A model generated the notes under the pieces. That model did no database searches, was not told where the DNA came from, and saw only the letters and a program-made list of their open reading frames with translations. From Stenotrophomonas indicatrix (GTDB taxonomy: Bacteria; Pseudomonadota; Gammaproteobacteria; Xanthomonadales; Xanthomonadaceae): 64,000 bases of DNA. Every line of letters begins with the position of its first letter. The first letter of the stretch is position 1. The position numbers and the translations under genes are program-made. Positions 9,474 through 19,882 of the stretch are shown one piece after another. Location: assembly GCF_002750975.1 (NCBI RefSeq), contig NZ_PEJS01000001.1:1612001-1676000 (forward strand). Direction: 5' to 3'.

Positions 9474-10765
9474 ATCGTCTGATCTGGTCGCAACTTGATG
9501 AGGCCGCACGCAGCGCGGCGCTGACCCGCCCGGTGCAGACCGTGGCGCAGCAGACCCGTGATGCGGTGGCCGCGCTGATCGCGCAGGTGCGCACGCAGGG
9601 CGACGCCGCGCTGCGCGCGATCACCGCGCGCTTCGATGGCGTGGATCTGCAGGATTTCGAAGTTTCCGCAGCCGAGTTCGCAGCTGCCGATGCCGCGGTG
9701 CCGGCCGAGCTGCGCCAGGCCATGGTGGAAGCGGCCGAACGCATCACCCGCTTCCACGCGGCCGGCATGGGCCAGGGCTATACGGTGGAAACCGCGCCGG
9801 GCGTGGTCTGCGAGCGCATGCTGCGGCCGATCGGCCGGGTTGGGCTGTACGTGCCGGCCGGTAGTGCGCCACTGCCGTCCACCGCGCTGATGCTGGGCGT
9901 GCCGGCGCAGTTGGCCGCTTGCCCACAGGTGGTGCTGTGCACCCCGCCGCGTGCCGACGGTACGGCCGATCCTGCGGTGCTGGTGGCCGCGCGCCTGACC
10001 GGTGTGCAACGCGTGTTCAAGCTGGGTGGTGCGCAGGCGATCGCGGCGATGGCCTATGGCACCGAAAGCATCCCGGCCAGCGACAAGCTGTTCGGGCCGG
10101 GCAACAGTTTCGTCACCGAAGCCAAGCAGCAGGTGGCACAGGACGGTGCCGCCGCCATCGACATGCCGGCCGGTCCCTCGGAAGTGCTGGTGATCGCCGA
10201 TGCCGGTGCCAACCCTGCATTCGTTGCCGCCGACCTGCTGTCGCAGGCCGAGCACGGCCCGGATTCCCAGGTGCTGCTGCTGACCGATGACGCGGCGATG
10301 CTGGCCGCCGTCGAGGCCGAAGTTGAGCGCCAGGTGGCCCTGCTGCCGCGGCAGGACATCGCCCGCCAGGCCCTGTCGGCATCGCAGTTGATCCAGGTGG
10401 AGTCGCTGGCCGATGCGTTTGCGATCAGCAACCGCTACGCCCCCGAACACCTGATCCTGGCCCTGCGCGAACCGCGCGCGTGGCTGGACCAGGTGCAGGC
10501 GGCCGGTTCGGTGTTCCTCGGCGACTACACGCCGGAAGCACTGGGTGACTACTGCAGCGGCACCAACCACGTGCTGCCCACCGCCGGTGCCGCACGCGCC
10601 TACAGTGGCGTCAGCGTGGCCAGCTTCCAGAACCTGATCAGCGTACAGAGCGCGACCGCTGCTGGCCTGGCCGCGATCGGTGGCTGCGCGCGCATCATCG
10701 CCAGCGCCGAAGGACTGGATGCACACGAACGTGCGGTGGCACTGCGCATGGAGGTGGCCGCATGA
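9470..10765 (+). CDS. hisD: histidinol dehydrogenase
   Basis: 431 residues; performs the last two oxidations, L-histidinol to L-histidine, with NAD and zinc. Conserved blocks include [31 protein letters not shown] and the metal/active-site region [11 protein letters not shown] and YAPEHLIL, which supply His and Glu ligands and catalytic bases. ATG 9470 overlaps the hisG stop (ATGA); a longer in-frame form from 9377 would lie inside hisG and is not supported. Confidence 0.96.
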   Translation: MNRLIWSQLDEAARSAALTRPVQTVAQQTRDAVAALIAQVRTQGDAALRAITARFDGVDLQDFEVSAAEFAAADAAVPAELRQAMVEAAERITRFHAAGMGQGYTVETAPGVVCERMLRPIGRVGLYVPAGSAPLPSTALMLGVPAQLAACPQVVLCTPPRADGTADPAVLVAARLTGVQRVFKLGGAQAIAAMAYGTESIPASDKLFGPGNSFVTEAKQQVAQDGAAAIDMPAGPSEVLVIADAGANPAFVAADLLSQAEHGPDSQVLLLTDDAAMLAAVEAEVERQVALLPRQDIARQALSASQLIQVESLADAFAISNRYAPEHLILALREPRAWLDQVQAAGSVFLGDYTPEALGDYCSGTNHVLPTAGAARAYSGVSVASFQNLISVQSATAAGLAAIGGCARIIASAEGLDAHERAVALRMEVAA

Positions 10766-11856
10766 GCGCGGACATCGACGGCGTGCTGGCGCTGGTACGG
10801 CCGGACCTGCAGGCCTTTGCCGGCTACAGTTCGGCGCGCAGCAGCGCTGTGCAGGGCGAGGTGTGGCTGAACGCGAACGAATCAGCGTGGGCCAATCCGG
10901 CAGACGCCACCGGGGGCAGCCGCCGCTACCCGGAGCCGCAGCCGGCTGCGCTGCGTGATGAGCTGGCGTCGCTGTACGGCGTGCAGCCGCAACAGCTGCT
11001 GGTAGGCCGTGGCAGCGACGAGGCGATCGATCTGCTGGTGCGCGCCCTGTGCGTGCCGGGCCGCGATGGCGTGCTGGTGACGCCGCCGGTATTCGGCATG
11101 TACGCAGTCTGTGCGCGGTTGCAGGGTGCGCCGTTGATCGAGGTGCCGCTGATTGACGATGGTGAGGGCCTGCGCACAGACCTGGATGCGGTTATTTCCG
11201 CTGCGAAGGGGAAGGGCGCCAAGCTCGTTTTCCTGTGCGCGCCGTCCAATCCTGCCGGCAGCGATATCCCGCTGGCGGAGATCGAGCGCGTGGCCCTTGC
11301 CCTGCGCGGGCAGGCGCTGGTGGTGGTGGACGAGGCCTATGTCGAGTACGCGCAGCGCGCTTCGGCGACCACGCTGCTTGCCGCGCACGCCAACCTGGCG
11401 GTGCTGCGCACGTTGTCCAAGGCGCACGCACTGGCCGCCGCGCGTATCGGCACCTTGATCGCCGCGCCGGAGCTGATTGCCGTGCTGCGCCGCTGCCAGG
11501 CGCCGTACCCGGTGCCGACGCCGTGCGCCGAGCTGGCCGTGCAGGCGCTGCAGCCGGCCGCGCTTGCGCGCACCGCTGAGCGGGTAGCCACGGTCATCAC
11601 CGAGCGCGAGCGCCTGCACCACGGCCTGCAGGGCCTGCCTGGCATCGGCCGGGTATATGCATCGGCCGGCAACTACCTGCTGGTCCGCTTTGCCGATGCG
11701 CAGGTGGCGTTCGACGCGCTGCTCGCTGCCGGCGTGGTGGTGCGCGACCAGCGCGCCGCACCGCAGCTGGGCGATGCACTGCGTATCAGCATCGGCAGCC
11801 CCGAAGAGAACGACCGCGTGCTTGCGGCCCTGTCGGCACGGAGGGCCGCGGCATGA
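10762..11856 (+). CDS. hisC: histidinol-phosphate aminotransferase
   Basis: 364-residue fold-type I PLP aminotransferase that converts imidazole acetol phosphate to histidinol phosphate. [17 protein letters not shown] near the N-terminus, [23 protein letters not shown] and [14 protein letters not shown] (PLP lysine in SKA) are all present in the family order. It overlaps hisD by four bases and hisB by four bases. Confidence 0.95.
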   Translation: MSADIDGVLALVRPDLQAFAGYSSARSSAVQGEVWLNANESAWANPADATGGSRRYPEPQPAALRDELASLYGVQPQQLLVGRGSDEAIDLLVRALCVPGRDGVLVTPPVFGMYAVCARLQGAPLIEVPLIDDGEGLRTDLDAVISAAKGKGAKLVFLCAPSNPAGSDIPLAEIERVALALRGQALVVVDEAYVEYAQRASATTLLAAHANLAVLRTLSKAHALAAARIGTLIAAPELIAVLRRCQAPYPVPTPCAELAVQALQPAALARTAERVATVITERERLHHGLQGLPGIGRVYASAGNYLLVRFADAQVAFDALLAAGVVVRDQRAAPQLGDALRISIGSPEENDRVLAALSARRAAA

Positions 11857-12926
11857 CGCCGATCCTGTTCATCGACCGCGACGGCACCCTCATCGAGGAG
11901 CCGGCGGATTTCCAGATCGACGCCTACGAGAAGCTGCGCTTCGTGCCGCAGGTGATCCCGGCGCTGCTGAAGCTGCGCGATGCCGGCTACCAGTTCGTGA
12001 TCGTCACCAACCAGGATGGCCTCGGCAGCGAGAGCTACCCGCGCGCCAGCTTCGATGGCCCGAATGACCTGATGCTGCAGATCTTCGAAAGCCAGGGCAT
12101 CGTTTTCCGTGACGTGCTGGTCGACTGCAGCTGGCCGCACGACAACGCGCCGACGCGCAAGCCGGGCATCGGCCTGATGACGGCCTACCTGCAGGACCGC
12201 AGCATCGACTGGGCGCGCTCGGGCATGGTGGGCGACCGCATCACCGACCTGCAGTTCGCCGACAACCTCAACATCCGTGGCTTCCAGCTGCGCACCGAAC
12301 AGTTCGGCGGCGAGTGGGACTGGCCGGGCATCGCCCACGCACTGGCCGATGCACCACGCACGGCGGTGGTCCAGCGCAATACCAAGGAGACGAAGATCCG
12401 CGTCGAACTGGATCTGGACCGTGCCGGCGATGCGCACATCCACACCGGCCTGCCGTTCTTCGACCACATGCTGGAGCAGATCGGCAAGCACGGCGGTTTC
12501 GCCCTGGACATCCGCGCCGAGGGCGACCTGCACATCGACGAACACCACACCATCGAAGACACCGGCCTTGCGCTGGGCCAGGCCCTGCGCGAGGCGCTGG
12601 GCGACAAGCGCGGCATCGGCCGATACGGCTTCACCCTGCCGATGGATGAAACCCTGGCCAGTGCTGCGCTGGATTTCAGCGGCCGCCCGTATTTCGTGTT
12701 CGAAGGCGAGTTCAAGCGCGAGCGCGTGGGCGACATGCCGACCGAGCTGGTCCCGCACTTCTTCCGTTCGCTGTGCGACGCCAGCGGGCTGAACCTCAAC
12801 CTGCAGGTGCGTGGCGACAACGACCACCACAAGGTTGAAGCCTGCTTCAAGGCCCTGGCACGTGCACTGCGGCCGGCACTGGCGCGGCAGGGCACCGCCT
12901 TGCCGACCACCAAGGGGGCGCTGTGA
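11853..12926 (+). CDS. hisB: bifunctional histidinol-phosphatase / imidazoleglycerol-phosphate dehydratase
   Basis: 357 residues, the fused gammaproteobacterial form. Residues 1-165 are a HAD-type phosphatase with the nucleophile motif [12 protein letters not shown]. Residues 168-357 are the dehydratase with repeated His-rich manganese motifs EHHTIEDTG and [18 protein letters not shown]. The protein therefore does steps six and eight of histidine synthesis. Flanked by four-base overlaps with hisC and hisH. Confidence 0.96.
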   Translation: MTPILFIDRDGTLIEEPADFQIDAYEKLRFVPQVIPALLKLRDAGYQFVIVTNQDGLGSESYPRASFDGPNDLMLQIFESQGIVFRDVLVDCSWPHDNAPTRKPGIGLMTAYLQDRSIDWARSGMVGDRITDLQFADNLNIRGFQLRTEQFGGEWDWPGIAHALADAPRTAVVQRNTKETKIRVELDLDRAGDAHIHTGLPFFDHMLEQIGKHGGFALDIRAEGDLHIDEHHTIEDTGLALGQALREALGDKRGIGRYGFTLPMDETLASAALDFSGRPYFVFEGEFKRERVGDMPTELVPHFFRSLCDASGLNLNLQVRGDNDHHKVEACFKALARALRPALARQGTALPTTKGAL

Positions 12927-13525
12927 GCGAGGTCGTGCTGATCGATGCCGGCGGTGCCAACCTGGGTTCGGTGCGCTACGCATTGGAACGGCTTGGTGCG
13001 ACGGTGAAGCTGGTCCGCGATGCTGAAGGCCTGGCCGGCGCGCAACGGGTGATCCTGCCCGGCGTCGGCGCGGCCGGCCCCGGCATGCAGCGCCTGCATG
13101 CGCAGGGCCTGGTCGAGCCGCTGCGCCAGCTGCAGGTGCCCTTGATGGGCATCTGCCTGGGCATGCAGCTGTTGTTTGACCGCTCCGAAGAGGCCGGCGT
13201 GGATACGCTGGGATTGATCCCCGGCGTGGTGCGCAAGCTGGTGCCGGCCTGTGGCATCCGCGTGCCGCACATGGGTTGGAACCGGCTGCTGCCGCTGCGC
13301 CCGTCGCTGCTGCTGCAGGGGGTTCCCGAGCGCGCCAGTGCGTATTTCGTGCACAGCTATGCCGCGCCGCTGAACAGCCATACCGTCGCCGCCTGTGATC
13401 ACGGCGGCCTGTTCACCGCCGTGGTCGAGCAGGGCCGCTACTTCGGCGCCCAGTTCCATCCCGAGCGGTCCGGCGATACCGGTTCGCTGATGCTGCGCAA
13501 TTTCCTCGAGGGCACCGCTGCATGA
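12923..13525 (+). CDS. hisH: imidazole glycerol phosphate synthase, glutaminase subunit
   Basis: 200-residue class I glutamine amidotransferase subunit that feeds ammonia to HisF. The nucleophilic Cys lies in [11 protein letters not shown]; the catalytic His and Glu are in [10 protein letters not shown] near the C-terminus. The GTG start at 12923 overlaps the hisB stop (GTGA), and the stop overlaps hisA. Confidence 0.95.
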   Translation: MSEVVLIDAGGANLGSVRYALERLGATVKLVRDAEGLAGAQRVILPGVGAAGPGMQRLHAQGLVEPLRQLQVPLMGICLGMQLLFDRSEEAGVDTLGLIPGVVRKLVPACGIRVPHMGWNRLLPLRPSLLLQGVPERASAYFVHSYAAPLNSHTVAACDHGGLFTAVVEQGRYFGAQFHPERSGDTGSLMLRNFLEGTAA

Positions 13526-14256
13526 GCTTCATCGTCTACCCCGCACTGGATATCCGCGACGGCCGCGTCGTGCGGCTGCGCCAGGGCGACTACGCGCAGG
13601 AAACCCACTATGGCGACGACCCGCTGCCGCGTGCGCACGCATTCGCCACGCAGGGCGCACAGTGGATGCACCTGGTCGATCTGGATGCCGCACGTGCCGG
13701 TGGCTACACGTTGGCGCCGCTGTTGGCCGCGATCCGTGCGCAGACCCCGCTGCAGGTACAGACCGGTGGCGGCGTGCGTGGCCGTGACGACGTGGCACGC
13801 ATCCTCGATGCGGGTGCCAGCCGCGTGGTGATCGGCTCACTGGCGGTGCGCGAGCCGGCGCAGGTGATCGGCTGGCTGGGCGAGTTCGGCCCGGAGCGGC
13901 TGACCATCGCCCTCGATGCACGGCAGGACGCGCAGGGGCAATGGCAGCTGCCGGTGCATGGCTGGACCGAGAACGCGGGGGTGACCCTGGATGCGCTGGC
14001 CGAGCGCTATGCACAGGCCGGCATGCGTCACCTGTTGTGCACCGACATCGCCCGCGATGGCATGCTGGCCGGGCCCAACATCAGCCTGTACCGGCACCTC
14101 GCAGCGTTGCTGCCGGGCGTGGCGATACAGGCGTCAGGCGGTATCCGCGATGTGGCCGACGTGGCTGCGGCACAGGCCGCCGGTTGTGGCGGCGCGATCC
14201 TCGGCAAGGCATTGCTGGAACAGCGCATGGACCTGGCGGAGGCGCTGGCATGCTGA
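13522..14256 (+). CDS. hisA: ProFAR isomerase
   Basis: 244-residue TIM-barrel enzyme (1-(5-phosphoribosyl)-5-[(5-phosphoribosylamino)methylideneamino]imidazole-4-carboxamide isomerase). [19 protein letters not shown] supplies the first catalytic Asp; [12 protein letters not shown] and [15 protein letters not shown] give the phosphate site and second catalytic Asp; [10 protein letters not shown] is the second phosphate loop. It overlaps hisF by seven bases. Confidence 0.96.
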   Translation: MSFIVYPALDIRDGRVVRLRQGDYAQETHYGDDPLPRAHAFATQGAQWMHLVDLDAARAGGYTLAPLLAAIRAQTPLQVQTGGGVRGRDDVARILDAGASRVVIGSLAVREPAQVIGWLGEFGPERLTIALDARQDAQGQWQLPVHGWTENAGVTLDALAERYAQAGMRHLLCTDIARDGMLAGPNISLYRHLAALLPGVAIQASGGIRDVADVAAAQAAGCGGAILGKALLEQRMDLAEALAC

Positions 14257-15026
14257 GCCGCCGCATCATTCCGTGCCTGGACGTGCGCGATGGCCGCGTG
14301 GTCAAGGGCGTGCGTTTCCGCGATCACGTCGACATGGGGGACATCGCCGAACTGGCGCAGCGCTATCGCGACCAGGGCGCCGACGAGCTGGTGTTCTATG
14401 ACATCGGCGCCAGCCCGGAGGCACGGTCGGTGGACGTGGCCTGGATCGAGCGCATCGCGCGCCTGATCGATATCCCGTTCTGCGTGGCCGGCGGCATCGA
14501 CAGCGTGGAGACCGCGCGTCGCGTGCTGTTCGCCGGTGCGGACAAGATTTCGATCAACTCACCCGCGCTGGGCCGCCCGGAACTGATCACCGAACTGGCC
14601 GAAGAGTTCGGCGTGCAGTGCGTGGTGGTCGGTGTCGACTCGGTACGCGAGGACGACGGCCAGTGGCGCGTGCGCCGTTTCAGCGGCGACCCGGACAAAA
14701 CCCAGGCAGTGCCGCTGCGCACGCTGGACTGGATCGTCGAGGCGCAGCGCCGGGGTGCCGGCGAGATCGTGCTGAACTGCATGGACAGCGATGGCGTGCG
14801 CCGTGGCTATGACGTCGAGCAGCTGCGCCAGGCACGTGCGCTGTGCCAGGTGCCCCTCATCGCATCGGGCGGTGCGGGTACGATGGAGCACTTCGCCCAG
14901 GCCTTTGACCAGGCCGACGTTGACGGTGCGCTGGCGGCCAGCGTATTCCACAGTGGCGCCATCGCCATTGCCGACTTGAAGCGCTACCTGCGCGAGCAGC
15001 AGATCGAGGTGCGGGATGTCTATTGA
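14250..15026 (+). CDS. hisF: imidazole glycerol phosphate synthase, cyclase subunit
   Basis: 258-residue TIM barrel that uses ammonia from HisH to make imidazole glycerol phosphate and [23 protein letters not shown] carries the first catalytic Asp; [14 protein letters not shown] carries the second; [14 protein letters not shown] is the phosphate loop. ATG 14250 lies inside the end of hisA; a longer in-frame form from 13941 would lie entirely within hisA and is a shadow. It overlaps hisIE by 11 bases. Confidence 0.96.
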   Translation: MLSRRIIPCLDVRDGRVVKGVRFRDHVDMGDIAELAQRYRDQGADELVFYDIGASPEARSVDVAWIERIARLIDIPFCVAGGIDSVETARRVLFAGADKISINSPALGRPELITELAEEFGVQCVVVGVDSVREDDGQWRVRRFSGDPDKTQAVPLRTLDWIVEAQRRGAGEIVLNCMDSDGVRRGYDVEQLRQARALCQVPLIASGGAGTMEHFAQAFDQADVDGALAASVFHSGAIAIADLKRYLREQQIEVRDVY

Positions 15027-15636
15027 TGTGCGGCCGTCGCCGCAGGCGCTGGAAACGCTGTACTGGGACAAGGGCGATGGGTTGCTGCCGGCCGTTGTGC
15101 AGGACGCCGACACCCTGCAGGTGCTGATGCTGGGCTACGTCAGCGCCGAGTCGCTGGCAGCGACGCTGGCCATCGGCCACATGACCTTCTTCAGCCGCAG
15201 CAAGCAGCGTCTTTGGACCAAGGGCGAGCAGTCCGGCAATGTGCTGGCGGTGCAGTCGATCAGCGTCGATTGCGATGCCGATACGCTGCTGGTGCTGGCG
15301 CGCCCGGCAGGCCCGACCTGCCACACCGGCGCGGAAAGCTGCTTCGACGGCGCACCGAAGGACTTCCTCGGTGGCCTGGACCAGCTGGTCGCCGTGCGTG
15401 AGGCGCTGCGCCCCTCCGGCAGCTATACGACGTCCCTGTTCGAAGGCGGCATCCGCCGCATCGCGCAGAAGGTGGGCGAGGAAGGCGTGGAGACGGCGCT
15501 GGCCGGGGTGGCGCAGGACGATGAGGCCTTGCTGGGCGAGGCGTCGGACCTGCTGTACCACCTGCTGGTGCTGCTGCGCGCGCGCGGGCTGTCGCTGGAA
15601 GATGCCCGCGACGTGCTGGAAAAGCGCCATCGTTAG
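15016..15636 (+). CDS. hisI: bifunctional phosphoribosyl-AMP cyclohydrolase / phosphoribosyl-ATP pyrophosphatase
   Basis: 206-residue HisIE fusion carrying out steps two and three. The cyclohydrolase half (1-about 110) has [18 protein letters not shown] and the zinc residues in DCDADTLL and GPTCHTG. The pyrophosphatase half has [13 protein letters not shown], the MazG-like metal site. Last gene of the his operon; GTAG-like palindromes follow. Confidence 0.96.
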   Translation: MSIDVRPSPQALETLYWDKGDGLLPAVVQDADTLQVLMLGYVSAESLAATLAIGHMTFFSRSKQRLWTKGEQSGNVLAVQSISVDCDADTLLVLARPAGPTCHTGAESCFDGAPKDFLGGLDQLVAVREALRPSGSYTTSLFEGGIRRIAQKVGEEGVETALAGVAQDDEALLGEASDLLYHLLVLLRARGLSLEDARDVLEKRHR

Positions 15637-15642
15637 AGGCGC

Positions 15643-15717
15643 GATAGCGCCGGCCGCTGGCCGGCAACCCGATGATCAAGGGACGCCTGGTGGAATGCCG
15701 GCCAGCGGCCGGCACGA
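15643..15717. repeat. two degenerate SMAG palindromes after the his operon
   Basis: 15643-15669 (plus, headed GATAG) and 15693-15717 (minus, headed GTCG) share the GCCGGCC-GCT-GGCCGGC stem of the thrC-side copies but have lost the exact GTAG head. They probably form the 3' end of the his transcript. Confidence 0.7.
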
Positions 15718-15795
15718 CAGGAAAAGCGGCAATCGCGTGCGCGATGTCATCGCCGGAATCTACAATAGGCGGTCTCTTTTTCCCGGACCGCCCCC

Positions 15796-17385
15796 ATGAA
15801 ACTGCCTGCCGCCTGGCTGTGCTGCCTGTTGCTGACCTCGCCGGCCTGGGCCGCCGATACCGTGGTCAGCGGCAAGGTCTATCTGGAGCGTGACGGCAAG
15901 CCGGGCCGCGGTGCGACCGACCCGGGCCTGGCCGGCGTGCAGGTGTCCAATGGCGAAACCATCGTCAAGACCGCCGCCGACGGCAGCTACAGCCTGCCGG
16001 TGCGTGACGGGCAGACGGTCTTCGTGATCAAGCCCGATGCCTATTCCTTCCCGAAGGCTGCCGACGGCCTGCCGTCGTTCTGGCGGCACTACCGGCCGAA
16101 TGGTTCGCCGGCGCTGAAGTACGGTGGCATCGCCGCGACCAGTGACGTTGCCCGCAACTGGGACTTCGCCCTGCAGAACGACCGGCATGACAGCCGCCGT
16201 GGGTTCCAGATGCTGGTGTTCACCGACTCGCAGACCGCCAGCCTGCAGGACATCGGCTACTACCGGCAGTCCATCGTGGCGCCGCTGGTGGGCCAGACCA
16301 AGGCCCGCCTGGGCACCACGCTGGGTGACATCGTCAACGACGACCTGACCCTGTACCCGGCGATCAACAAGGTCACCACCGAACTCGGCGTGCCGTGGTT
16401 CCACGTACCCGGCAACCACGACCTGGATGTCGACGCGGCCAATGATGCGCATTCGCTGGACAGCTGGCGCAACATCTACGGCCCCGATACCTATGCAGTG
16501 GAAGAGGGGGGCGCCAGTTTCGTGTTCCTCGACGACGTGGTGTACGACCCCAACGCCAAGCCCAGGTATGTGGGTGGCCTGCGCGAGGATCAGTTCGCTT
16601 TCCTCGCTGCCTACCTGAAGGGCCTGCACAAGGACCGTCTGCTGGTGCTGGGCATGCACATCCCGCTGTTCGATGCGGCACCGGGGCGCGAGACCTTCCG
16701 CCATGCCGACCGCCAGCGCCTGTTCGACCTGCTGAAGGACTTCCGCAACGTGCTGGTGCTCAGTGGCCACAGCCACACCCAGCAGCACGTCTACCACGGC
16801 AAGGCTGACGGCTGGCAGGGCGCCAGGCCGCTGCACGAGTACAACGTCGGTGCCAACTGCGGTGCGTTCTGGTCGGGCGTGAAGAATGCCGCCGGCGTAC
16901 CGGACAGCACCATGAGCGACGGCACGCCGAAGGGCTATGCGCTGCTGGACGTGGCCGGCAACGGCAGCTATCGCCTGCAGTACCGGGTGGCCGGTGCGGC
17001 CGCCAGCGAGCAGATCGGTCTGCATGCACCGAAGGTGCTGCGCAAGGGCGCGTACCCGGCGTGGGGCATCTATGCCAACGTGTACATGGGCGAGGACGCC
17101 AGCGTGGTCGAGTACCGCGTCGATGGCGGCGCCTGGCAGCCGATGAAGCAGGTCAGCCAGCCTGATCCGCGCCTGCTGATGGAGAACGTGGCCGACGACC
17201 TGGCTTCCACGCTGCGCGGCTACGACCGTTCGCCGGAAGCCACCGCCTCGCCGCACCTGTGGCGTGGCGCGTTGCCGACCGACCTGGCCGTGGGCAGCCA
17301 CAAGGTCGAGGTGCGCTCCACCCAGCCCGATGGTGTGGTGTTCACCGCCAGCACCAGCTACAGCCTGCAGACCGCGCAGCCCTGA
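15796..17385 (+). CDS. secreted calcineurin-like metallophosphoesterase
   Basis: 529 residues with an N-terminal signal peptide (MKLPAAWLCCLLLTSPAWAAD). Residues 25-110 look like the Ig-like/carboxypeptidase-regulatory domain that precedes some periplasmic phosphoesterases (GLAGVQVSNG, TAADGSYSLP). The catalytic domain (about 130-370) shows the two-metal signature: LGDIVNDD, PGNHD and SGHSHTQQH. A C-terminal beta domain follows (about 390-529), as in proteins with MetallophosN and MetallophosC domains. The substrate is unknown; phosphodiesters or phosphomonoesters in the periplasm are plausible. It follows the his operon but has its own TACAAT -10 candidate (15761-15766). Confidence 0.85.
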   Translation: MKLPAAWLCCLLLTSPAWAADTVVSGKVYLERDGKPGRGATDPGLAGVQVSNGETIVKTAADGSYSLPVRDGQTVFVIKPDAYSFPKAADGLPSFWRHYRPNGSPALKYGGIAATSDVARNWDFALQNDRHDSRRGFQMLVFTDSQTASLQDIGYYRQSIVAPLVGQTKARLGTTLGDIVNDDLTLYPAINKVTTELGVPWFHVPGNHDLDVDAANDAHSLDSWRNIYGPDTYAVEEGGASFVFLDDVVYDPNAKPRYVGGLREDQFAFLAAYLKGLHKDRLLVLGMHIPLFDAAPGRETFRHADRQRLFDLLKDFRNVLVLSGHSHTQQHVYHGKADGWQGARPLHEYNVGANCGAFWSGVKNAAGVPDSTMSDGTPKGYALLDVAGNGSYRLQYRVAGAAASEQIGLHAPKVLRKGAYPAWGIYANVYMGEDASVVEYRVDGGAWQPMKQVSQPDPRLLMENVADDLASTLRGYDRSPEATASPHLWRGALPTDLAVGSHKVEVRSTQPDGVVFTASTSYSLQTAQP

Positions 17386-17439
17386 GCGCGGGCGCGGGCC
17401 GGGCTTCGATCACCAGCTTCCATCACGAAAGGACGCAGC

Positions 17440-17724
17440 ATGGATATCCGCTTCATGGCCGGCACCACGCCGGTCACCCTCAGCCGCCACTGGTTCACCG
17501 GCGCGATGATGCTGCAGAGCGCCAGCGAGAAGGTCTGGGTGCAGCATCCGCTGCATCCGGGCACGCACTTCTCGTTCTCGCTGGTACAGTCTTGGCAGCG
17601 CCATATCGCCGGCCATGAAGTGCTGGTGGAGCGGACCCGGCCGCTGCTGTTCGCCGGGTTCCGCCCGCAGCGCCTGCGGGTGCTGGTGGATGGCGTGCAG
17701 GTGGCCGAGCAGGAAGGCATGTGA
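17440..17724 (+). CDS. conserved small protein of unknown function
   Basis: 94 residues, no signal peptide, no recognised domain. It has a beta-rich look (VTLSRHWFTG, FSFSLVQSWQRHIAG, RLRVLVDGVQVAEQ) and is rich in aromatic and basic residues. It starts 54 bases after the phosphoesterase and ends 84 bases before glucokinase, with a LacI-type palindrome in the latter gap, so it more likely belongs with the phosphoesterase. No function can be given. Confidence 0.6.
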   Translation: MDIRFMAGTTPVTLSRHWFTGAMMLQSASEKVWVQHPLHPGTHFSFSLVQSWQRHIAGHEVLVERTRPLLFAGFRPQRLRVLVDGVQVAEQEGM

Positions 17725-17784
17725 CCCGGGCGGCGCTGTCGCCGCGCTAGGCAAAGGCCGTCCGATGCCTGAGAATCGGCACGA

Positions 17785-17798
17785 TTCAATCGATCCAA
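17785..17798 (+). promoter_or_regulatory. LacI-type operator upstream of glucokinase
   Basis: TTCAATCGATCCAA, a palindrome centred on ATCGAT, 11 bases before the glk start. It is one of seven related 14-mers in the glycan locus, consensus TTGRATCGATCTAA. Confidence 0.65.
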
Positions 17799-17808
17799 GC
17801 AGGCCAGC

Positions 17809-18831
17809 GTGAACGTTGCAGCAGTGTCCCCGGCGCCATCCGAGTCCGCCCGCAGCGGCGTCCCCCACAGCCTGGTCGTCGCCGATGTCGGCGGTACCTT
17901 CGCCCGTCTTGCGTTGGCTGAGACCCTGCCGGGGCAGGCGCCGCGGCTGGGCAGCTACCGCACCTACGCCTGCGCCGACCACCCCAGCCTGGCGGCGATC
18001 CTGGCCGATTTCACCGCCAGTCTCGGCCAGCCGATGGCCAGTGCGGTGGTCGCCATCGCCGGCCTGCTCGACGGCGATACCCTGATCAATGCCAATCTGC
18101 CGTGGACGGTGTCGCTGTCGGCGACGCGCCGCGAGTCGGGCCTGCCCGACCTGCAGCTGATCAATGATTTCGAAGCAGTGGCGCTGGCCATTCCCTACCT
18201 GCAGGCCGACACGCTGGTGCCGCTGAATGGCGATGCCGATCCGGCCAAGACCTTCCCGGCACTGGTGCTGGGGCCGGGCACCGGCCTGGGCGCCGCGTTG
18301 CGCTTCGCCGATGGCGAGCGCCCGGTGCTGGCCAGCGAGATCGGCCACGCTGCGTTGGGCGCCGGCAATGCGCTGGAACTGCATGTGCTGGGCCAGCTGC
18401 TGCAGCGCTGGCCGCATGTGGACAACGAACGCGTGCTGTCCGGCAGCGGCCTGATGAACCTGTATCCCTGCCTGTGCGAACTGCGCGGCGTGGCTCCGCA
18501 ATGGACCAGCACCGAAGCGCTGATCGCGGCTGCGCGGCAAGGCGACGACGCGCTGGCAGTGGAAACCCTGCAGGTGTTCTGCGCCTGGCTGGGCAGCCTG
18601 GCCGGCGACGCGGCGATCGCCGTGGGCGCGCGCTCGGTGTACCTGGCCGGCGGCATTTCCACCCATGTGCAGGACTTCCTGGCCGACGGCCGTTTCCGTG
18701 AGCGCTTCCTCAACAAGGGGGTGCTGACCGACGTGCTGCGCCAGGTGCCGGTGTGGCGGGTCGAACATGGCCAGCTGGGTGTGCTCGGTGCCGCAGCCTG
18801 GCACGCAGCGCGGACCCCCGCGCACGATTGA
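17809..18831 (+). CDS. glk: glucokinase
   Basis: 340 residues, bacterial Glk family (ROK-like fold). It has the phosphate motif VADVGGTFARLAL, the sugar-contact region LINDFEAVA, the adenosine/phosphate loop GPGTGLGAALR and SEIGHAAL. It phosphorylates glucose in the cytosol, feeding glycolytic or Entner-Doudoroff flux. The start is GTG 17809. It heads a tight group with glycosylasparaginase and cutC and has a LacI-type operator immediately upstream, so it appears to belong to the glycan regulon, perhaps to use glucose from glucosylated glycans. Confidence 0.88.
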   Translation: MNVAAVSPAPSESARSGVPHSLVVADVGGTFARLALAETLPGQAPRLGSYRTYACADHPSLAAILADFTASLGQPMASAVVAIAGLLDGDTLINANLPWTVSLSATRRESGLPDLQLINDFEAVALAIPYLQADTLVPLNGDADPAKTFPALVLGPGTGLGAALRFADGERPVLASEIGHAALGAGNALELHVLGQLLQRWPHVDNERVLSGSGLMNLYPCLCELRGVAPQWTSTEALIAAARQGDDALAVETLQVFCAWLGSLAGDAAIAVGARSVYLAGGISTHVQDFLADGRFRERFLNKGVLTDVLRQVPVWRVEHGQLGVLGAAAWHAARTPAHD

Positions 18832-18883
18832 TCGGCGCTGCCGGCATCGGGCCGGCGGGCGCAGCATGCAGACGGAGGCGAAG

Positions 18884-19882
18884 ATGGTGGATCGCAGGCA
18901 GTTTTTGCAGGTCGGTGCACTGGCCGCAGGCGTGGCAGCGTTGCCGGCGGTGAAGGCGCGTACGCACGGTGGCGCCAAGGTGGTCTCGACCTGGGACTTC
19001 GGCGTGCCGGCCAACCAGGCCGCGTGGAAGGTACTGGCGCAGAGCGGCAGTGCGCTGGATGCGGTGGAAGCCGGTGCACGCTGGGCCGAAAGCGAGCTGT
19101 GCAATCCCACCGTCGGCCATTGTGGCAACCCGGACCGCGACGGCGTGCTGAGCCTGGACGCCAGCATCATGGATGGAGACGGCCGCTGTGGCGCGGTTGC
19201 TGCGCTGGTCGACATCCTGCACCCGGTGTCGGTGGCCCGCAGGGTGATGGAGAACAGCCCGCATGTGCTGCTGGTGGGCGAGGGCGCCCAGCAGTTCGCC
19301 GTGCAGCAGGGCTTCCAGCGCCAGCACCTGCTGACGCCGAAGGCCGAAGCGGCCTGGCGTGAGTGGCTGAAGACCGAAAAGTACGCGCCGCAGATCAATG
19401 CCGAGCGCCGCGGTCTTCCCGGCAACAGCGATAACCACGACACCATCGGCATGCTGGCACTGGACGCCAAGGGCAACCTGGCCGGTGCCTGCACCACCAG
19501 CGGCATGGCCTGGAAACTGCACGGCCGGGTCGGCGACAGCCCGATCATCGGCGCCGGCCTTTACGTGGACAACGACGTGGGCGCGGCCACCGCCTCGGGT
19601 GTGGGCGAAGAAATGATCCGCAACGCGGCCTCGTTCCTGGTGGTCGAGCTGATGCGCCAGGGCCGTTCGCCGGCACAGGCCTGCCGCGAAGCGATCGACC
19701 GGGTGGTACGCAAGCGCCCCGAGGCCAGCCGCACACTGCAGGTCTGCTTCCTTGCCATGAACAAGCAGGGCGAGGTGGGTGCCTATGCGTTGCATCGCGG
19801 CTTCGTCTACGCGGTGTGCGATGCGCAGCGCCAGGACGACCTGCGCGACTCACCGTCGATCTATACGAGCACGCAGGCGTGA
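18884..19882 (+). CDS. glycosylasparaginase (N4-(beta-N-acetylglucosaminyl)-L-asparaginase), Tat-exported
   Basis: 332-residue Ntn hydrolase that splits the GlcNAc-Asn bond of glycoproteins after the glycan is trimmed. The nucleophile is Thr187 in NHDTIGMLAL, exposed by autocleavage after Asp186; STWDFG and NPTVGHCGNPDRDG match the alpha subunit of the family. ATG 18884 is chosen because GGAGG (18874-18878) sits five bases before it. The N-terminus DRRQFLQVGALAAGVAALP is a twin-arginine signal, so it is exported folded to the periplasm. It overlaps cutC by four bases. Confidence 0.9.
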   Translation: MVDRRQFLQVGALAAGVAALPAVKARTHGGAKVVSTWDFGVPANQAAWKVLAQSGSALDAVEAGARWAESELCNPTVGHCGNPDRDGVLSLDASIMDGDGRCGAVAALVDILHPVSVARRVMENSPHVLLVGEGAQQFAVQQGFQRQHLLTPKAEAAWREWLKTEKYAPQINAERRGLPGNSDNHDTIGMLALDAKGNLAGACTTSGMAWKLHGRVGDSPIIGAGLYVDNDVGAATASGVGEEMIRNAASFLVVELMRQGRSPAQACREAIDRVVRKRPEASRTLQVCFLAMNKQGEVGAYALHRGFVYAVCDAQRQDDLRDSPSIYTSTQA